DNA of 20,044 nt, from the NCBI GenBank assembly GCA_959605275.1, contig CAUHFD010000026.1, positions 1 through 20,044 of the forward strand, in the 5' to 3' direction. The stretch's first letter is position 1, and the number at the start of each line of letters is the position of its first letter. Below the pieces are notes generated by a model. It had not been told where the DNA came from and did not search any database. It saw only the letters and a program-made list of their open reading frames with translations. This DNA is from an uncultured Eubacteriales bacterium (GTDB taxonomy: Bacteria; Bacillota; Clostridia; Oscillospirales; Ruminococcaceae). Both the position numbers and the translations under genes were made by a program. Below are positions 5,385-12,547 of the stretch, one piece after another.

Positions 5385-7376
5385 TTATAAATTCAGGCTT
5401 TTAAAATCCGCGGCAGGTGCTTTGCAAGCGCCGTTTTCGCACAGATACCAAAGCGCGCCCTGTTCAGGCAGCGGATAAGCTGCCGTAAAAGGCGCAACCT
5501 CCGACAGTGTTTTTTCGGTTTCCGGTGATTTGAACAGGATACTGAGTCCATCTGCCGGCCGGATCTTCAGATACACTGAAAGCTCAGTTGGCAGATGGCT
5601 ACCGGTGCAAATCAGTTCCCGGTGTGGGTACAGCGAATCTGTCATGGCCAGTAGAGCAAAGGAGTGTCCGGGGGGATATTCGCCGATCCTCCCCGCTATA
5701 AATCTATGTTGTCTGTCTGCCGCCTCACGCCATTCGGATTCTCCTGTAAGCCATGCCAGTTGTTCCAGTACCATTGCGGCAGCGGAATTTCCGGAAGGAA
5801 TTGCACCGTCATACAGTTCCTTTGGGCGCGTGATCAACTGCTCGGCGTCGTGGGCGCTCATAAAATATCCGCCGTTTTCTTTATCCTCAAATAATTCTGT
5901 CATCTGGCGCGCACGGTATACCGCCTGCGTCAGAAATCCCGCGTCGAAGGTGACACCATATAACGCCAGCAGTGCCAGGGCATACACCGCATAATCGTCC
6001 AGTTGTCCGGCATTCGCCGCCTCTCCGTCTCTGTATCGCAGAAAAAGACGGTTTTGCCCGTCGGTCATTTTTTCTTCTATGAACCGCTGTGCTTTCATCG
6101 CCGCTGCCAAATAACAGTCATCCTCTAAAATCAGTCCTGCCCGGGCGAGAGCAACAATTGCCCATGAGTTCCAGGAAAGCAGAATCTTATCATCCCGGTG
6201 CAGGCGAGTTCTCGTTTTTCGGTATTCATACAGCTGGTCGCGCTGCGAGGTATCTTCTTGCCAATCCACCGCTTGCCGTCCGATACGATTAGGAATACTT
6301 CTCCCTTCAAAATTTCCGTGCTCGGTTATATCATAGAGCTGACAGAATTCTTCCCCCTTTTCCTGACCGAGAACGCTGACGATCTCCTCCGGTGTAAAAA
6401 CATAATATTTACCCTCAACGCCGTCGCTGTCTGCGTCCTGACTGCAATAAAAGCCACCTTCATCGTCAGTCAGCTCGCGCAGAATATAATCGGCAGTCCG
6501 TTTTGCCACTTTTGCGTAGAACGTGTTCTTTGTCAGCTGAAAGGCTTCCAAATATGCTAAAATCAGCAAGGCGTTGTCGTACAGCATCTTTTCAAAATGC
6601 GGAGTCAGCCACCTTTCATCGGTGGAATAGCGAGAAAACCCGCCGCCGATCTGGTCGAAAATCCCGCCCTGCGCCATGGCAATCAAAGTCGTTTCAGTCA
6701 TCTGCAGTCCCTTTGGTTCATCCTCCAAGCGAGCGAACCGCATAAGAAACAGTAAATGATGTGGTGTAGGGAATTTCGGCGCGCTGCCAAAGCCGCCCCA
6801 TTCGTCGTCAAAGTTCTTTTCAAACCAGCGATATGCTTCTTTTATCAGCATTTTATCAGGGATTCCGCGTACCTCCTGCTTTTCTTCGCAGAGCGCTGCT
6901 GTTATTTTATCACCGGTTTCAAGCAGCTTTTCCCTTTCGGTATGCCAAAGCTGGGATATCTGACTGAGCAATTCGGTCAAGCCTATCAAACCATATCTGC
7001 CTGTTTTCGGGAAATAAGTACCGGCAAAAAAGGGCTTTTTCTCCGGCGTCATAAAAATCGTCAGAGGCCAGCCGCCCGAACCGGTCAACGCCTGACACAC
7101 GTTCATATATACTGCGTCAACATCAGGCCGTTCCTCTCTGTCAACTTTGATACAGACAAAATCCCGCAGAAGTGCAGCGACATTCTCGTCCTCAAAAGAT
7201 TCGTGCGCCATCACATGGCACCAGTGGCAGGTGGAATAGCCGATACTTAGAAAGATCGGTTTATCCTCATTTATCGCCTTTTGAAAGGCTTCGTCACCCC
7301 AAGGATACCAGTCCACCGGATTATCCTGATGCTGTAACAGGTAAGGGGATTTTTCACTTTTCAGTTTATTTGGCAT
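5385..7376 (-). CDS. yyaL: YyaL/SPATA20 family protein with DUF255 thioredoxin domain
   Basis: A 663-residue protein of full family length. It begins NKLKSEKSPYLLQHQDNPVD, the family signature, then IGYSTCHWCHVMAHESF, with the redox pair C50 and C53 in a thioredoxin-like fold spanning roughly residues 15-170. The remainder is an (alpha/alpha)6 barrel related to N-acylglucosamine epimerase and glycosidase folds: FDQIGGGFSRYSTDERWLTPHFEKMLYDNA is recognisable, and GAIPSGNSAAA lies near the end. The biochemical role in bacteria is not established; the pair of domains suggests a redox-linked enzyme in the cytoplasm. No signal peptide is seen. Start ATG 7376 has GGAGG six bases upstream, which overlaps the end of the Ku/LigD remnant. 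It is the first clearly chromosomal gene to the right of the accessory region. Confidence 0.93.
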   Translation of the reverse strand: MPNKLKSEKSPYLLQHQDNPVDWYPWGDEAFQKAINEDKPIFLSIGYSTCHWCHVMAHESFEDENVAALLRDFVCIKVDREERPDVDAVYMNVCQALTGSGGWPLTIFMTPEKKPFFAGTYFPKTGRYGLIGLTELLSQISQLWHTEREKLLETGDKITAALCEEKQEVRGIPDKMLIKEAYRWFEKNFDDEWGGFGSAPKFPTPHHLLFLMRFARLEDEPKGLQMTETTLIAMAQGGIFDQIGGGFSRYSTDERWLTPHFEKMLYDNALLILAYLEAFQLTKNTFYAKVAKRTADYILRELTDDEGGFYCSQDADSDGVEGKYYVFTPEEIVSVLGQEKGEEFCQLYDITEHGNFEGRSIPNRIGRQAVDWQEDTSQRDQLYEYRKTRTRLHRDDKILLSWNSWAIVALARAGLILEDDCYLAAAMKAQRFIEEKMTDGQNRLFLRYRDGEAANAGQLDDYAVYALALLALYGVTFDAGFLTQAVYRARQMTELFEDKENGGYFMSAHDAEQLITRPKELYDGAIPSGNSAAAMVLEQLAWLTGESEWREAADRQHRFIAGRIGEYPPGHSFALLAMTDSLYPHRELICTGSHLPTELSVYLKIRPADGLSILFKSPETEKTLSEVAPFTAAYPLPEQGALWYLCENGACKAPAADFKSLNL

Positions 7377-7574
7377 ACGATACCTCCACACGATCTTCCG
7401 GCACTTTATCTTCCCGGATGCCTTTGAACACCGGCTGCCGAAGACAGCCAGATTCGGTTTTCTCCATATATTTTACGGTGCAGCAAAGAACTGGCGTTAC
7501 CCAAACGGCGCCCTCATTCCCGACAGGAATATGCACCATTCCAAACGAAATAGCGCCTCTGTGTGATACTCCAT
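7366..7574 (-). pseudogene. fused remnant of ku (5' end) and ATP-dependent ligase ligD (3' end)
   Basis: Reading leftward, an ATG at 7574 behind a GGTGA ribosome binding site is followed by VSHRGAISFGMVHIPVG, the N-terminus of bacterial Ku. The reading frame then switches directly to EGAVWVTPVLCCTVKYMEKT and LRQPVFKGIREDKVPED, the C-terminal OB-fold end of LigD-type ATP-dependent ligases, with a stop at 7366. All but about 13 residues of Ku and about 45 of the ligase are gone. The Ku frame is one base out of register with the ATG (ATGGAGTATCAC, where ATGGCAGTATCAC is expected), so even the fusion would not be translated from it. This is the scar of a non-homologous end-joining locus. The 3' end overlaps the YyaL start region by 11 bp. 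Confidence 0.75.
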
Positions 7575-7633
7575 TATTGCACGTCACCTTCATATACAGA
7601 AATAGTATATCCGAAAAACGCAATACTATTTTT

Positions 7634-7795
7634 ATGACAAGAAAAGTATTGGCTGAAGTGACGGCAAGGTTTGATACGGAAAGCAGAATCACGCCGCTTT
7701 CTTTGTTTTGGGAAGACGGAACGATTTATGAAATCGACCGCGTCATAGACGTCCGCCGGGTCGCCTCCCTGAAAGCAAGCGGTATGGACATGTGA
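7634..7795 (+). pseudogene. truncated small conserved protein next to the ku remnant
   Basis: A 53-residue frame starting MTRKVLAEVTARFDTES and continuing EDGTIYEIDRVIDVRRVASLKASG. This is the start of a small clostridial protein family of about 80 residues, usually ending with a strand-rich IRYTCRIRGKE-like stretch. Here it stops after MDM with two stop codons in a row, so the last third is missing. No convincing ribosome binding site is visible. It diverges from the ku remnant across 60 bp that hold an 8-bp inverted repeat (AATAGTAT 7601-7608, ATACTATT 7623-7630). It is probably another casualty of the same deletion history. Confidence 0.55.
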
Positions 7796-7837
7796 TAACA
7801 CCGTCAAAACAAACGGCAGACAGAATTATTGAATTGG

Positions 7838-7884
7838 CAAAGTGCAAGGTTTTTGATTGCTTTTTACAAAAGCCTTGCACTTTG
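7838..7884 (+). repeat. 18-bp hairpin with 11-base loop
   Basis: Arms 7838-7855 and 7867-7884 match as inverted repeats at 17 of 18 positions; the exception is a G-U pair in rightward RNA. No U-run follows directly. It may be a terminator of a lost gene or a small repetitive element. Confidence 0.7.
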
Positions 7885-7970
7885 TATTTCGATTTCGTCC
7901 GGAAATTGAAATCTGTGTTCGCATCAAGAAATGTCTATACGGCAGATAGCCGTTCGAATAAATCAAATTG

Positions 7971-7998
7971 TTGATTTGTTCAGCAGACATTATTTATT
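7971..7998. repeat. 28-bp dispersed repeat, copy 1
   Basis: Identical over 28 bp to 14437-14464. It contains TTGATTTGTTCAGCAGACAT and forms an imperfect inverted repeat with the GAATAAATCAA just before it (7957-7967). Confidence 0.8.
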
Positions 7999-8100
7999 TT
8001 TGGAGAAACCGAGATGGTTTGTAGGAGCAAAAGGATAGAAATTTTTTAGAGAGACACGAGCTAAGGCAGTGCCGTACCCACACTTTGTTTTTCGGAAACG

Positions 8101-8158
8101 AATGAACAAGAGGCTGTCACAAGTGAGTAAAATCACGAGCGATAGCCCCTTGTTCATT
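8101..8158. repeat. inverted repeat downstream of the dtxR-family gene
   Basis: AATGAACAAG at 8101-8110 pairs with CTTGTTCATT at 8149-8158, and GGCT at 8112-8115 with AGCC at 8144-8147. It lies 26 bp past the stop of the leftward repressor gene and may end its transcript, but no clear U-run follows. Confidence 0.5.
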
Positions 8159-8184
8159 GACAAATTTATATCGGCAGAGAACAT

Positions 8185-8562
8185 TCAACCTTTAGTGAAA
8201 TGACCTAAAACATGTTTTTTGATAGCCTCAAAAGATCTGTCACTGATGTCATGCTCTATTTTGCAGGCATCTGCGGCGGCTGTTTCTTCCTCTACTCCGA
8301 GACGGATCAGAAAATCCGTCAGCATTATATGACGCTCATAAATTTTAGCGGCAATCTCTTTTCCGGAATCAGTCAGCGTAATATAGCCATCTTTATCAAC
8401 TGTGATATATTCGCCTTCTTTCAGAAGACCTACGGCACGGCTTACGCTTGGCTTGGAAAAGTTCATATATTCTGCGATATCCAAAGAGCGAACATCATTA
8501 CTTTTCTTCAAAAGTATGTAGATTGTTTCCAGATACATTTCACCGGATTCCTGTAAATGCAT
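8185..8562 (-). CDS. DtxR-family metal-dependent repressor with iron-type ligands
   Basis: A 125-residue repressor: winged-helix DNA-binding domain (about 5-65, with recognition helix SKPSVSRAVGLL) and metal-binding/dimerization helices (about 70-120). It lacks the C-terminal SH3-like domain of long DtxR/IdeR proteins. M9 (GEMYLETIY), H78 (YERHIM), C100, E103 and H104 (ACKIEH) line up with DtxR M10, H79, C102, E105 and H106. MntR has Asp and Glu where this has Met9 and Cys100, so iron sensing is expected. When loaded with Fe(II) it should bind palindromic operators and shut off iron uptake. ATG 8562 has GGGAGG seven bases upstream; the ORF extends to 8586 but that start lacks a site. It diverges from feoA. 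Confidence 0.85.
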   Translation of the reverse strand: MHLQESGEMYLETIYILLKKSNDVRSLDIAEYMNFSKPSVSRAVGLLKEGEYITVDKDGYITLTDSGKEIAAKIYERHIMLTDFLIRLGVEEETAAADACKIEHDISDRSFEAIKKHVLGHFTKG

Positions 8563-8596
8563 ACTGAAACCTCCCTTTCCGTGCAAATTATATTAT

Positions 8597-8625
8597 ATAA
8601 TACACCAGAATGATGGAAAAATCAA
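8597..8625 (-). promoter_or_regulatory. promoter of the dtxR-family gene
   Basis: Leftward TTGATT (8625-8620), 17-bp spacer, TATTAT (8602-8597), about 35 bp ahead of the start codon. Confidence 0.6.
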
Positions 8626-8701
8626 GTGAAGAACCGCAACCGTTCAGAATGGCAGTATGAAAAGAAGATCAAACAAGCAGACAAAATGCACAAACAATCA
8701 A

Positions 8702-8715
8702 TTAGTCTATGCTAA
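8702..8715. promoter_or_regulatory. candidate iron-repressor operator, site 1
   Basis: TTAGTCTATGCTAA fits TTAGYNNNNRCTAA. It lies between the two divergent promoters, nearer to neither, and is the weakest of the five sites because its arms differ at one position. Confidence 0.5.
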
Positions 8716-8771
8716 CCAAATCACAAAATTGCCGAATTATTTATCTTGGAAAAATATTCTAAGAAAAGCTA

Positions 8772-8800
8772 TTGACAAAACATCTTCCACACAGTACTAT
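8772..8800 (+). promoter_or_regulatory. promoter of the feo operon
   Basis: TTGACA at 8772-8777, 17-bp spacer, TACTAT at 8795-8800. The operator at 8804-8829 covers the expected transcription start. Confidence 0.75.
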
Positions 8801-8803
8801 ATT

Positions 8804-8829
8804 AAGTGGTTAGTATAAACTAACCACTT
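8804..8829. promoter_or_regulatory. candidate iron-repressor operator, site 2 (long palindrome)
   Basis: AAGTGGTTAG and CTAACCACTT form perfect 10-bp arms around TATAAA. The inner 14 bp at 8810-8823 (TTAGTATAAACTAA) follow the same pattern as the other sites. Position over the start point suits repression. Confidence 0.8.
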
Positions 8830-8843
8830 TTGTAATCAGCCGG

Positions 8844-8857
8844 TTAGCTTTTGCTAA
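8844..8857. promoter_or_regulatory. candidate iron-repressor operator, site 3
   Basis: TTAGCTTTTGCTAA, perfect 5-bp arms, centre 34 bp from that of site 2 and about 30 bp ahead of the feoA start. Confidence 0.75.
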
Positions 8858-8887
8858 TTATCTTTTCTGATAAAGTGAGGAATGAAT

Positions 8888-9100
8888 ATGATGCCCTTAG
8901 CGCTTGCAAATGTAGGAGAAGAAAACACGATAAAAAAAATCGGTGGCTCTCCCGAGGTGAAAAAACATCTGGAAAATCTCGGTTTTGTAGTAGGCGGAAA
9001 CGTAATGATTATCACGATGTTACGCGGTAATGTCATTGTCAACGTCAAAGAATCCAGAGTAGCAATCAGTGAAGAAATGGCGCGAAAAATCATGATATGA
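8888..9100 (+). CDS. feoA: FeoA, ferrous iron transport accessory protein (first copy)
   Basis: A 70-residue SH3-like FeoA protein, the small cytosolic partner of FeoB. It has the usual order LANVGEENTIKKIGG, HLENLGFVVGGNVMII, a basic turn, then RVAISEEMARKIMI. GAGGA at 8877-8881 touches an in-frame ATG at 8882, so the ATG at 8888 (or 8891) has the better spacing; I use 8888. It is the first gene of the operon, 44 bp before the second feoA. Confidence 0.9.
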   Translation: MMPLALANVGEENTIKKIGGSPEVKKHLENLGFVVGGNVMIITMLRGNVIVNVKESRVAISEEMARKIMI

Positions 9101-9144
9101 TTTGTACATATATCATATGTAAATAGTTTTGAGGAGGAATAGAT

Positions 9145-9366
9145 ATGAAAACTCTTAGGCAGGCAAAGGTCGGAGATACCGTCAAGATTGTTAAGCTCCA
9201 CGGCGAGGGCGCGATAAAACGCCGCATTATGGATATGGGACTGACAAAGGGTGTTGACGTGTATGTTCGCAAGGTCGCACCTCTCGGAGACCCCATCGAA
9301 GTCACCGTTCGCGGCTATGAGCTTTCCTTAAGAAAAGCAGACGCGGATATGATTGAAACCGAATAG
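9145..9366 (+). CDS. feoA: FeoA, second copy
   Basis: A 73-residue FeoA protein with GEGAIKRRIMDMGLTKG and the closing GYELSLRKADADMIE typical of the family. GAGGAGG lies seven bases upstream of the ATG. It is clearly diverged from the first copy: it has the canonical MGLTKG turn, while the first copy has LGFVVG. Paired feoA genes ahead of feoB are common in Clostridia and the two probably contact FeoB differently. A terminator-like hairpin and an operator separate it from feoB. Confidence 0.93.
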   Translation: MKTLRQAKVGDTVKIVKLHGEGAIKRRIMDMGLTKGVDVYVRKVAPLGDPIEVTVRGYELSLRKADADMIETE

Positions 9367-9379
9367 AAAAAACATTATT

Positions 9380-9401
9380 TGGGGGGCAACCCCATATTTT
9401 T
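9380..9401 (+). terminator. small terminator-like hairpin between feoA and feoB
   Basis: TGGGG at 9380-9384 and CCCCA at 9390-9394 around GGCAA, followed by TATTTTT. Stem is short, so it may only attenuate. Confidence 0.5.
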
Positions 9402-9412
9402 AAGGCAACCGA

Positions 9413-9426
9413 TTAGCAACTGCTAA
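9413..9426. promoter_or_regulatory. candidate iron-repressor operator, site 4 (before feoB)
   Basis: TTAGCAACTGCTAA, perfect 5-bp arms, 23 bp ahead of the feoB start. No clear promoter hexamers accompany it. Confidence 0.7.
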
Positions 9427-9449
9427 TTACAGAAAGAGAGGAATTTGAC

Positions 9450-11957
9450 ATGGATTTACGAATAGCCCTTGCAGGTAATCCGAACAGCGGTAAAACAACT
9501 TTGTTCAATGCGCTTACCGGTTCCAATCAGTTTGTGGGAAACTGGCCGGGCGTTACGGTAGAAAAAAAGGAGGGTAAGCTGAAAAAGCACAACGGTGTCA
9601 CGATCACGGATCTTCCGGGTATTTATTCTCTTTCCCCGTACACTTTGGAAGAGGTTGTAGCACGTAATTATCTGATAGGGGAACGCCCCGATGCGATCCT
9701 TAACATCATCGACGGTACAAACCTAGAAAGAAACCTTTATCTGACCACTCAACTTACCGAGCTCGGCATTCCTGTGGTTATCGCCATCAATATGATGGAT
9801 GTAGTAAGAAAAAACGGTGATAAAATTAACACCGAGGAGCTATCCCGAGAGCTTGGCTGCAAAATCGTAGAAATTTCAGCCTTAAAAGGAACAGGCATTA
9901 TGGAAGCGGCAGAAGCCGCCATCGACGCTGCCCAAAATAGTAAAACCGTGCCGATGCATACGTTCTCCGGGACTGTTGAGCATGCCCTTGCTCATATTGA
10001 GGAGGCTGCCGTTCACGGACTTCCCGAAGAACAACAGAGATGGTATGCTGTCAAGATTTTTGAGCGCGATGACAAAGTACTTAGCCAGCTTAATATCAAT
10101 CCAGCAACCATGGCTCATATTGAGGAGGACATTAAAGCGGCTGAAAAAGAGATGGATGACGATGCGGAATCCATTATCACGAATGAGCGATACATCTACA
10201 TTGCCTCCATCATCAAAGCTTGCTATAAGAAAAAGAATGCGGGCAAGCTGTCTTCCTCGGATAAAATTGATAAGGTAGTGACAAACCGCTGGCTTGGACT
10301 TCCGATTTTTGCCGCAGTGATGTTCTTTGTGTATTATATTTCGATGGTCACCATAGGCTCCGCCGCGACCGATTGGGCAAATGACGGGTTATTTGGTGAC
10401 GGCTGGCATTTATTCGGCATCGGTTCGTCCTCTTATGAAGAAGCCGACGGCGAATACAGCGATGCACTCAACGCAGTCAATGGTTTTATAGAAATCGACC
10501 CCGAAGCGGAAGATTTTGCACCCGATACAGCCCTCGCAGAAATCACGGCATTCAAGCCTGATTCCGAGGGTGCTACCGGCAAGATAGTAGTCGAGGATGA
10601 AGAAACCCTTGCGCAAACGGAAATGACCGTCTATTATTCCTCCGTTCCCGACAAAGAGGCGGATAATGACACGGTTGTGCAAATGTCCTATCTGGATGCA
10701 GTAAAATACTTTACCGAAAAGGAAGCGGACGGCTTTCATGCACCCGATCCTGCTGATTACGGTGTTTGGGTTCCCGGTATTCCCGTTTTGGTCGGAAACG
10801 GTCTTGAAGCAGTCGGAGCCGCAGATTGGCTTTCCGGTTTGATCAATGACGGTATTGTTGCCGGTGTCGGCGCCGTTCTCGGCTTTGTCCCGCAGATGCT
10901 TGTTTTATTCCTTTTCCTTGCTTTCCTGGAAACCTGCGGATATATGTCCCGTATCGCTTTTGTGCTTGACCGTGTGTTCCGTAAGTTTGGGCTTTCCGGT
11001 AAATCCTTTATTCCGATGCTGATCGGCACCGGCTGCGGTATTCCCGGCATTATGGCATCCAGAACGATTGAAAACGAGCGGGATCGCCGTATGACGATTA
11101 TGACCACCACATTCATCCCCTGCGGTGCAAAAGTTCCCTTTATCGCTATGATTGCCGGCGCTATTTTCGGAGGCTCTGCATGGGTGGCTACCTCTGCCTA
11201 TTTTATCGGCATGGCTGCCATCATTGTTTCCGGTATTATGCTGAAAAAGACAAAGATGTTTGCCGGCGAGCCTGCTCCTTTTGTCATGGAGCTTCCGGCT
11301 TATCACCTGCCGACGGTGGGCAATGTTCTGCGTTCTATGTGGGAACGCGGCTGGTCCTTTATTAAAAAGGCGGGAACCATCATCCTGCTTTCGACAATCC
11401 TTGTTTGGTTCACTACATACTTCGGATTTACCTCTGACGGTTTCCGGATGCTTACCGAAGAGGAACTTGATCAGTCCATTTTAGCAGCGATAGGCGGTGC
11501 AATTGCTTGGATATTCAAGCCCCTGGGCTGGGGAACATGGGAAGCGGCAGTTGCCTCCATTACCGGACTGGTAGCAAAAGAAAATATCGTGGGCACAATG
11601 GGGATTCTCTACGGAGCTTCCGGCAATGTATATGCTACTCTTTCCCAGGTGTTCACCGGTGTAACAGGATATTCTTTCCTGGTGTTCAATCTGCTCTGTG
11701 CTCCCTGCTTCGCGGCTATGGGTGCCATCAAGCGGGAAATGAACTCCGCTAAGTGGACTTGGTTTGCAATCGGCTATCAGTGCCTGTTTGCTTATGCCAT
11801 TGCGCTGATGATTAACCAGTTCGGCGGACTTTTCACCGGCAATATCAATGTAATCGGTCTTGTGTTTGCGGTAGCAATCCTTGCCGGTATGGTATATATG
11901 CTGTTCAAGCCCTACAAGGAAGCAACGAAACTGACCACAAAAGTGGAAGTAAGATAA
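9450..11957 (+). CDS. feoB: FeoB, GTP-dependent ferrous iron transporter
   Basis: An 835-residue FeoB. The cytosolic G domain holds G1 GNPNSGKT (9-16), the switch GNWPGVTVEKKEG (30-42), G3 DLPG (54-57), G4 NMMD (114-117) and G5 SALKG (143-147), followed by a helical guanine-dissociation-inhibitor region to about 275. The membrane part starts near 284 (GLPIFAAVMFFVYY) and contains the Cys-bearing gate motifs GTGCGIPG (526-533) and IPCGAKVP (556-563). Between the first and second membrane helices lies an acidic segment of about 150 residues (310-465), longer than in E. coli FeoB (773 aa total) and presumably outside the cell. FeoB brings Fe(II) into the cytoplasm and is the main anaerobic iron importer. 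AGAGAGGAA precedes the ATG. Confidence 0.97.
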   Translation: MDLRIALAGNPNSGKTTLFNALTGSNQFVGNWPGVTVEKKEGKLKKHNGVTITDLPGIYSLSPYTLEEVVARNYLIGERPDAILNIIDGTNLERNLYLTTQLTELGIPVVIAINMMDVVRKNGDKINTEELSRELGCKIVEISALKGTGIMEAAEAAIDAAQNSKTVPMHTFSGTVEHALAHIEEAAVHGLPEEQQRWYAVKIFERDDKVLSQLNINPATMAHIEEDIKAAEKEMDDDAESIITNERYIYIASIIKACYKKKNAGKLSSSDKIDKVVTNRWLGLPIFAAVMFFVYYISMVTIGSAATDWANDGLFGDGWHLFGIGSSSYEEADGEYSDALNAVNGFIEIDPEAEDFAPDTALAEITAFKPDSEGATGKIVVEDEETLAQTEMTVYYSSVPDKEADNDTVVQMSYLDAVKYFTEKEADGFHAPDPADYGVWVPGIPVLVGNGLEAVGAADWLSGLINDGIVAGVGAVLGFVPQMLVLFLFLAFLETCGYMSRIAFVLDRVFRKFGLSGKSFIPMLIGTGCGIPGIMASRTIENERDRRMTIMTTTFIPCGAKVPFIAMIAGAIFGGSAWVATSAYFIGMAAIIVSGIMLKKTKMFAGEPAPFVMELPAYHLPTVGNVLRSMWERGWSFIKKAGTIILLSTILVWFTTYFGFTSDGFRMLTEEELDQSILAAIGGAIAWIFKPLGWGTWEAAVASITGLVAKENIVGTMGILYGASGNVYATLSQVFTGVTGYSFLVFNLLCAPCFAAMGAIKREMNSAKWTWFAIGYQCLFAYAIALMINQFGGLFTGNINVIGLVFAVAILAGMVYMLFKPYKEATKLTTKVEVR

Positions 11958-11987
11958 AACAAAATCAGGGAAAGGAGCCGATCAAAA

Positions 11988-12158
11988 ATGCTTGCGTGGA
12001 TTTCAGATAATGTTTCCACCATGATAATATGCCTTGTGCTTGCCCTTGTCGTAATCGCTGTTATTATCAGCATTGTAAAAAACAAGAAAAAAGGGAAATC
12101 CTCCTGTGACTGCAGTTGTAGCTGTTGTCCCATGGGCGACTCCTGCCACAAGCATTAA
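11988..12158 (+). CDS. FeoB-associated Cys-rich membrane protein
   Basis: A 56-residue protein: a short N-terminus, one membrane helix (about 12-30, MIICLVLALVVIAVIISIV), a basic stop-transfer stretch KNKKKGK, then a tail with six cysteines (CDCSCSCC and a later C) ending in HKH. This matches the FeoB-associated Cys-rich family found right after feoB. The Cys/His tail probably faces the cytoplasm by the positive-inside rule and could bind the incoming metal or act as a FeoC-like partner; function is unproven. GGAAAGGAG precedes the ATG, 30 bp after feoB. A terminator follows. Confidence 0.9.
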   Translation: MLAWISDNVSTMIICLVLALVVIAVIISIVKNKKKGKSSCDCSCSCCPMGDSCHKH

Positions 12159-12164
12159 GCTAAA

Positions 12165-12202
12165 AGGGAGATGCAGAAAGCTTCTGTGTCTCCCTCATTT
12201 TT
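12165..12202 (+). terminator. intrinsic terminator of the feo operon
   Basis: AGGGAGA (12165-12171) with TCTCCCT (12189-12195), extended inward by two wobbles and CAGAA/TTCTG, followed by CATTTTT. Confidence 0.8.
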
Positions 12203-12211
12203 CAGCATAGG

Positions 12212-12225
12212 TTAGCTATTGCTAA
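12212..12225. promoter_or_regulatory. candidate iron-repressor operator, site 5 (before the DUF2325 gene)
   Basis: TTAGCTATTGCTAA within a perfect 6-bp-arm palindrome GTTAGC/GCTAAC, 25 bp ahead of the next start codon and 9 bp after the feo terminator. Confidence 0.75.
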
Positions 12226-12250
12226 CTAAAATTTCAAAGGAGAGTGTCAA

Positions 12251-12547
12251 ATGAGTGTTGTAATTATCGGAGGCAATGAATGTATGGTTCGCAGATATAC
12301 CGATCTTTGCCGGGAATATCGCTGCAAAGCAAAAATTTATCCAAAAATGAGCAACGGAATAAAAAACCTTGGTACACCGGATCTGATGATTTTATTTACG
12401 AATACAATATCACATAAAATGGTTCGATGTGCCCTAAGTGAGGCAAAGGAAAAAACAACCATCGCACGTTGCCACAGCAGCTCCATCGCAGCGTTAAAAG
12501 GTATCCTGGAAGAACATACGGGAGGTACTGTATGTCAGAAGAATTAA
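12251..12547 (+). CDS. DUF2325 family protein
   Basis: A 98-residue protein with a Rossmann-like DUF2325 layout: VVIIGGNECMVRRYTDLC as the first strand-loop-helix, PDLMILFTNTISHKMV in the middle, and TTIARCHSSSIAALKGIL at the end. The biochemical role of the family is not known. It is often found with iron and redox genes of anaerobes, and here it follows feo behind its own operator copy, so it is probably iron-regulated. AAAGGAG precedes the ATG. Its 3' end overlaps the start of the DUF3793 remnant by 16 bp. Confidence 0.85.
   Translation: MSVVIIGGNECMVRRYTDLCREYRCKAKIYPKMSNGIKNLGTPDLMILFTNTISHKMVRCALSEAKEKTTIARCHSSSIAALKGILEEHTGGTVCQKN

Larger units (their letters stand above)
7796..8184. 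other. gene-free stretch with hairpins and a dispersed repeat
   Basis: No convincing gene is present in these 389 bp. They contain a long hairpin at 7838-7884, one copy of a 28-bp repeat at 7971-7998 and a long inverted repeat at 8101-8158. The short frames here lack ribosome binding sites and recognisable motifs. The stretch fits a decayed region between the repair-gene scar and the iron regulator. Confidence 0.6.

Noticed and set aside
6756..7250. Plus-strand 164-codon frame inside the YyaL gene
   Set aside because: Shadow of the well-conserved YyaL frame.
7574..7807. Leftward 77-codon frame over the 53-residue ORF
   Set aside because: Antisense shadow without a ribosome binding site; the plus-strand frame matches a known small protein start.
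10410..11306. Minus-strand frames opposite feoB
   Set aside because: FeoB motifs on the plus strand explain the region fully.
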